Shown: positions 63,846 through 64,000 of the stretch, one piece after another
Layout of the letters: each line of letters starts with the position of its first letter
Position numbering within the stretch: the stretch's first letter is position 1
Origin: Henricia sp. BOLD:AAB3569
Lineage: Eukaryota; Echinodermata; Asteroidea; Spinulosida; Echinasteridae
Assembly: GCA_037783545.1 (NCBI GenBank)
Contig: JBBELK010000308.1
Location: 2,790,001-2,854,000, forward strand
Direction of reading: 5' to 3'
DNA length: 64,000 bases
The notes under the pieces: generated by a model
The model's input: the letters and a program-made list of their open reading frames with translations, nothing else
The model's database searches: none
What the model was told of the DNA's origin: nothing
Translations under genes and position numbers: made by a program

Positions 63846-64000
63846 CTGAGCCTACAAGAGATTACAGGAATGGACAACTGTTACAAACAGCATTTCTCCA
63901 ATGTGTGATTGACGATGTCTATGATTAAAAACCAATCTGTGTATTAGTCAGGTCAGTACCTTATCTACGTTCCAAGAGAACAATGAAAAAACTGTGCATT

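Overview
This is a window of animal nuclear DNA. Protein-coding genes are split into many short exons with GT-AG introns, most non-coding DNA is transposon-derived, and there are no bacterial-style operons. All five recognisable genes are conserved metazoan orthologues. The mixture of tRNA-headed SINEs, an I-type LINE and many TTAA-flanked MITEs fits a marine invertebrate deuterostome; an echinoderm, perhaps a sea star, is my best guess, but the sequence does not prove it.

Layout. (1) 1082-18648, plus strand: AMBRA1, an autophagy and DDB1-CUL4 substrate-receptor gene, entering from the left edge. Eleven exons run to its stop codon, and the last intron has been swollen by a full-length LINE. 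(2) 21501-24911, minus strand: TYMS (thymidylate synthase), six exons. (3) 26673-30140, plus strand: RPS16, four coding exons plus a short 5' leader exon with a TOP-like start. (4) 34930-41699, minus strand: UBE2M (UBC12, the NEDD8-conjugating E2), six exons including a 39-nt one. (5) 41700-52932: intergenic, with MITEs, tRNA-like repeats, a SINE, a Tc1 remnant and a 5'-truncated LINE that keeps a long open reverse-transcriptase frame. (6) 52933-63677, minus strand: PTDSS2 (phosphatidylserine synthase 2), the eight C-terminal exons; the 5' end lies beyond the right edge.

I checked every exon model by frame continuity. Exon phases join without remainder in all five genes, and total lengths match the families: TYMS 382 aa, RPS16 146 aa, UBE2M 185 aa. 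The genes are housekeeping genes (protein turnover, dTMP synthesis, translation, neddylation, phospholipid synthesis). They share a neighbourhood but form no evident pathway; AMBRA1 and UBE2M are loosely linked because neddylation activates the CUL4-DDB1 ligases that AMBRA1 serves.

Most notable: a TYMS N-terminal extension built from a 33-residue duplication with two KEN-box motifs; a PLDLSKR CtBP-type motif in the disordered part of AMBRA1; a half-exon duplication inside an AMBRA1 intron; a dated stack of nested transposons with exact target duplications; arrays of tRNA-like A-box monomers; several unrelated MITE families sharing TTAA-AGG ends; and MITEs lying within about 30 bp of splice sites.
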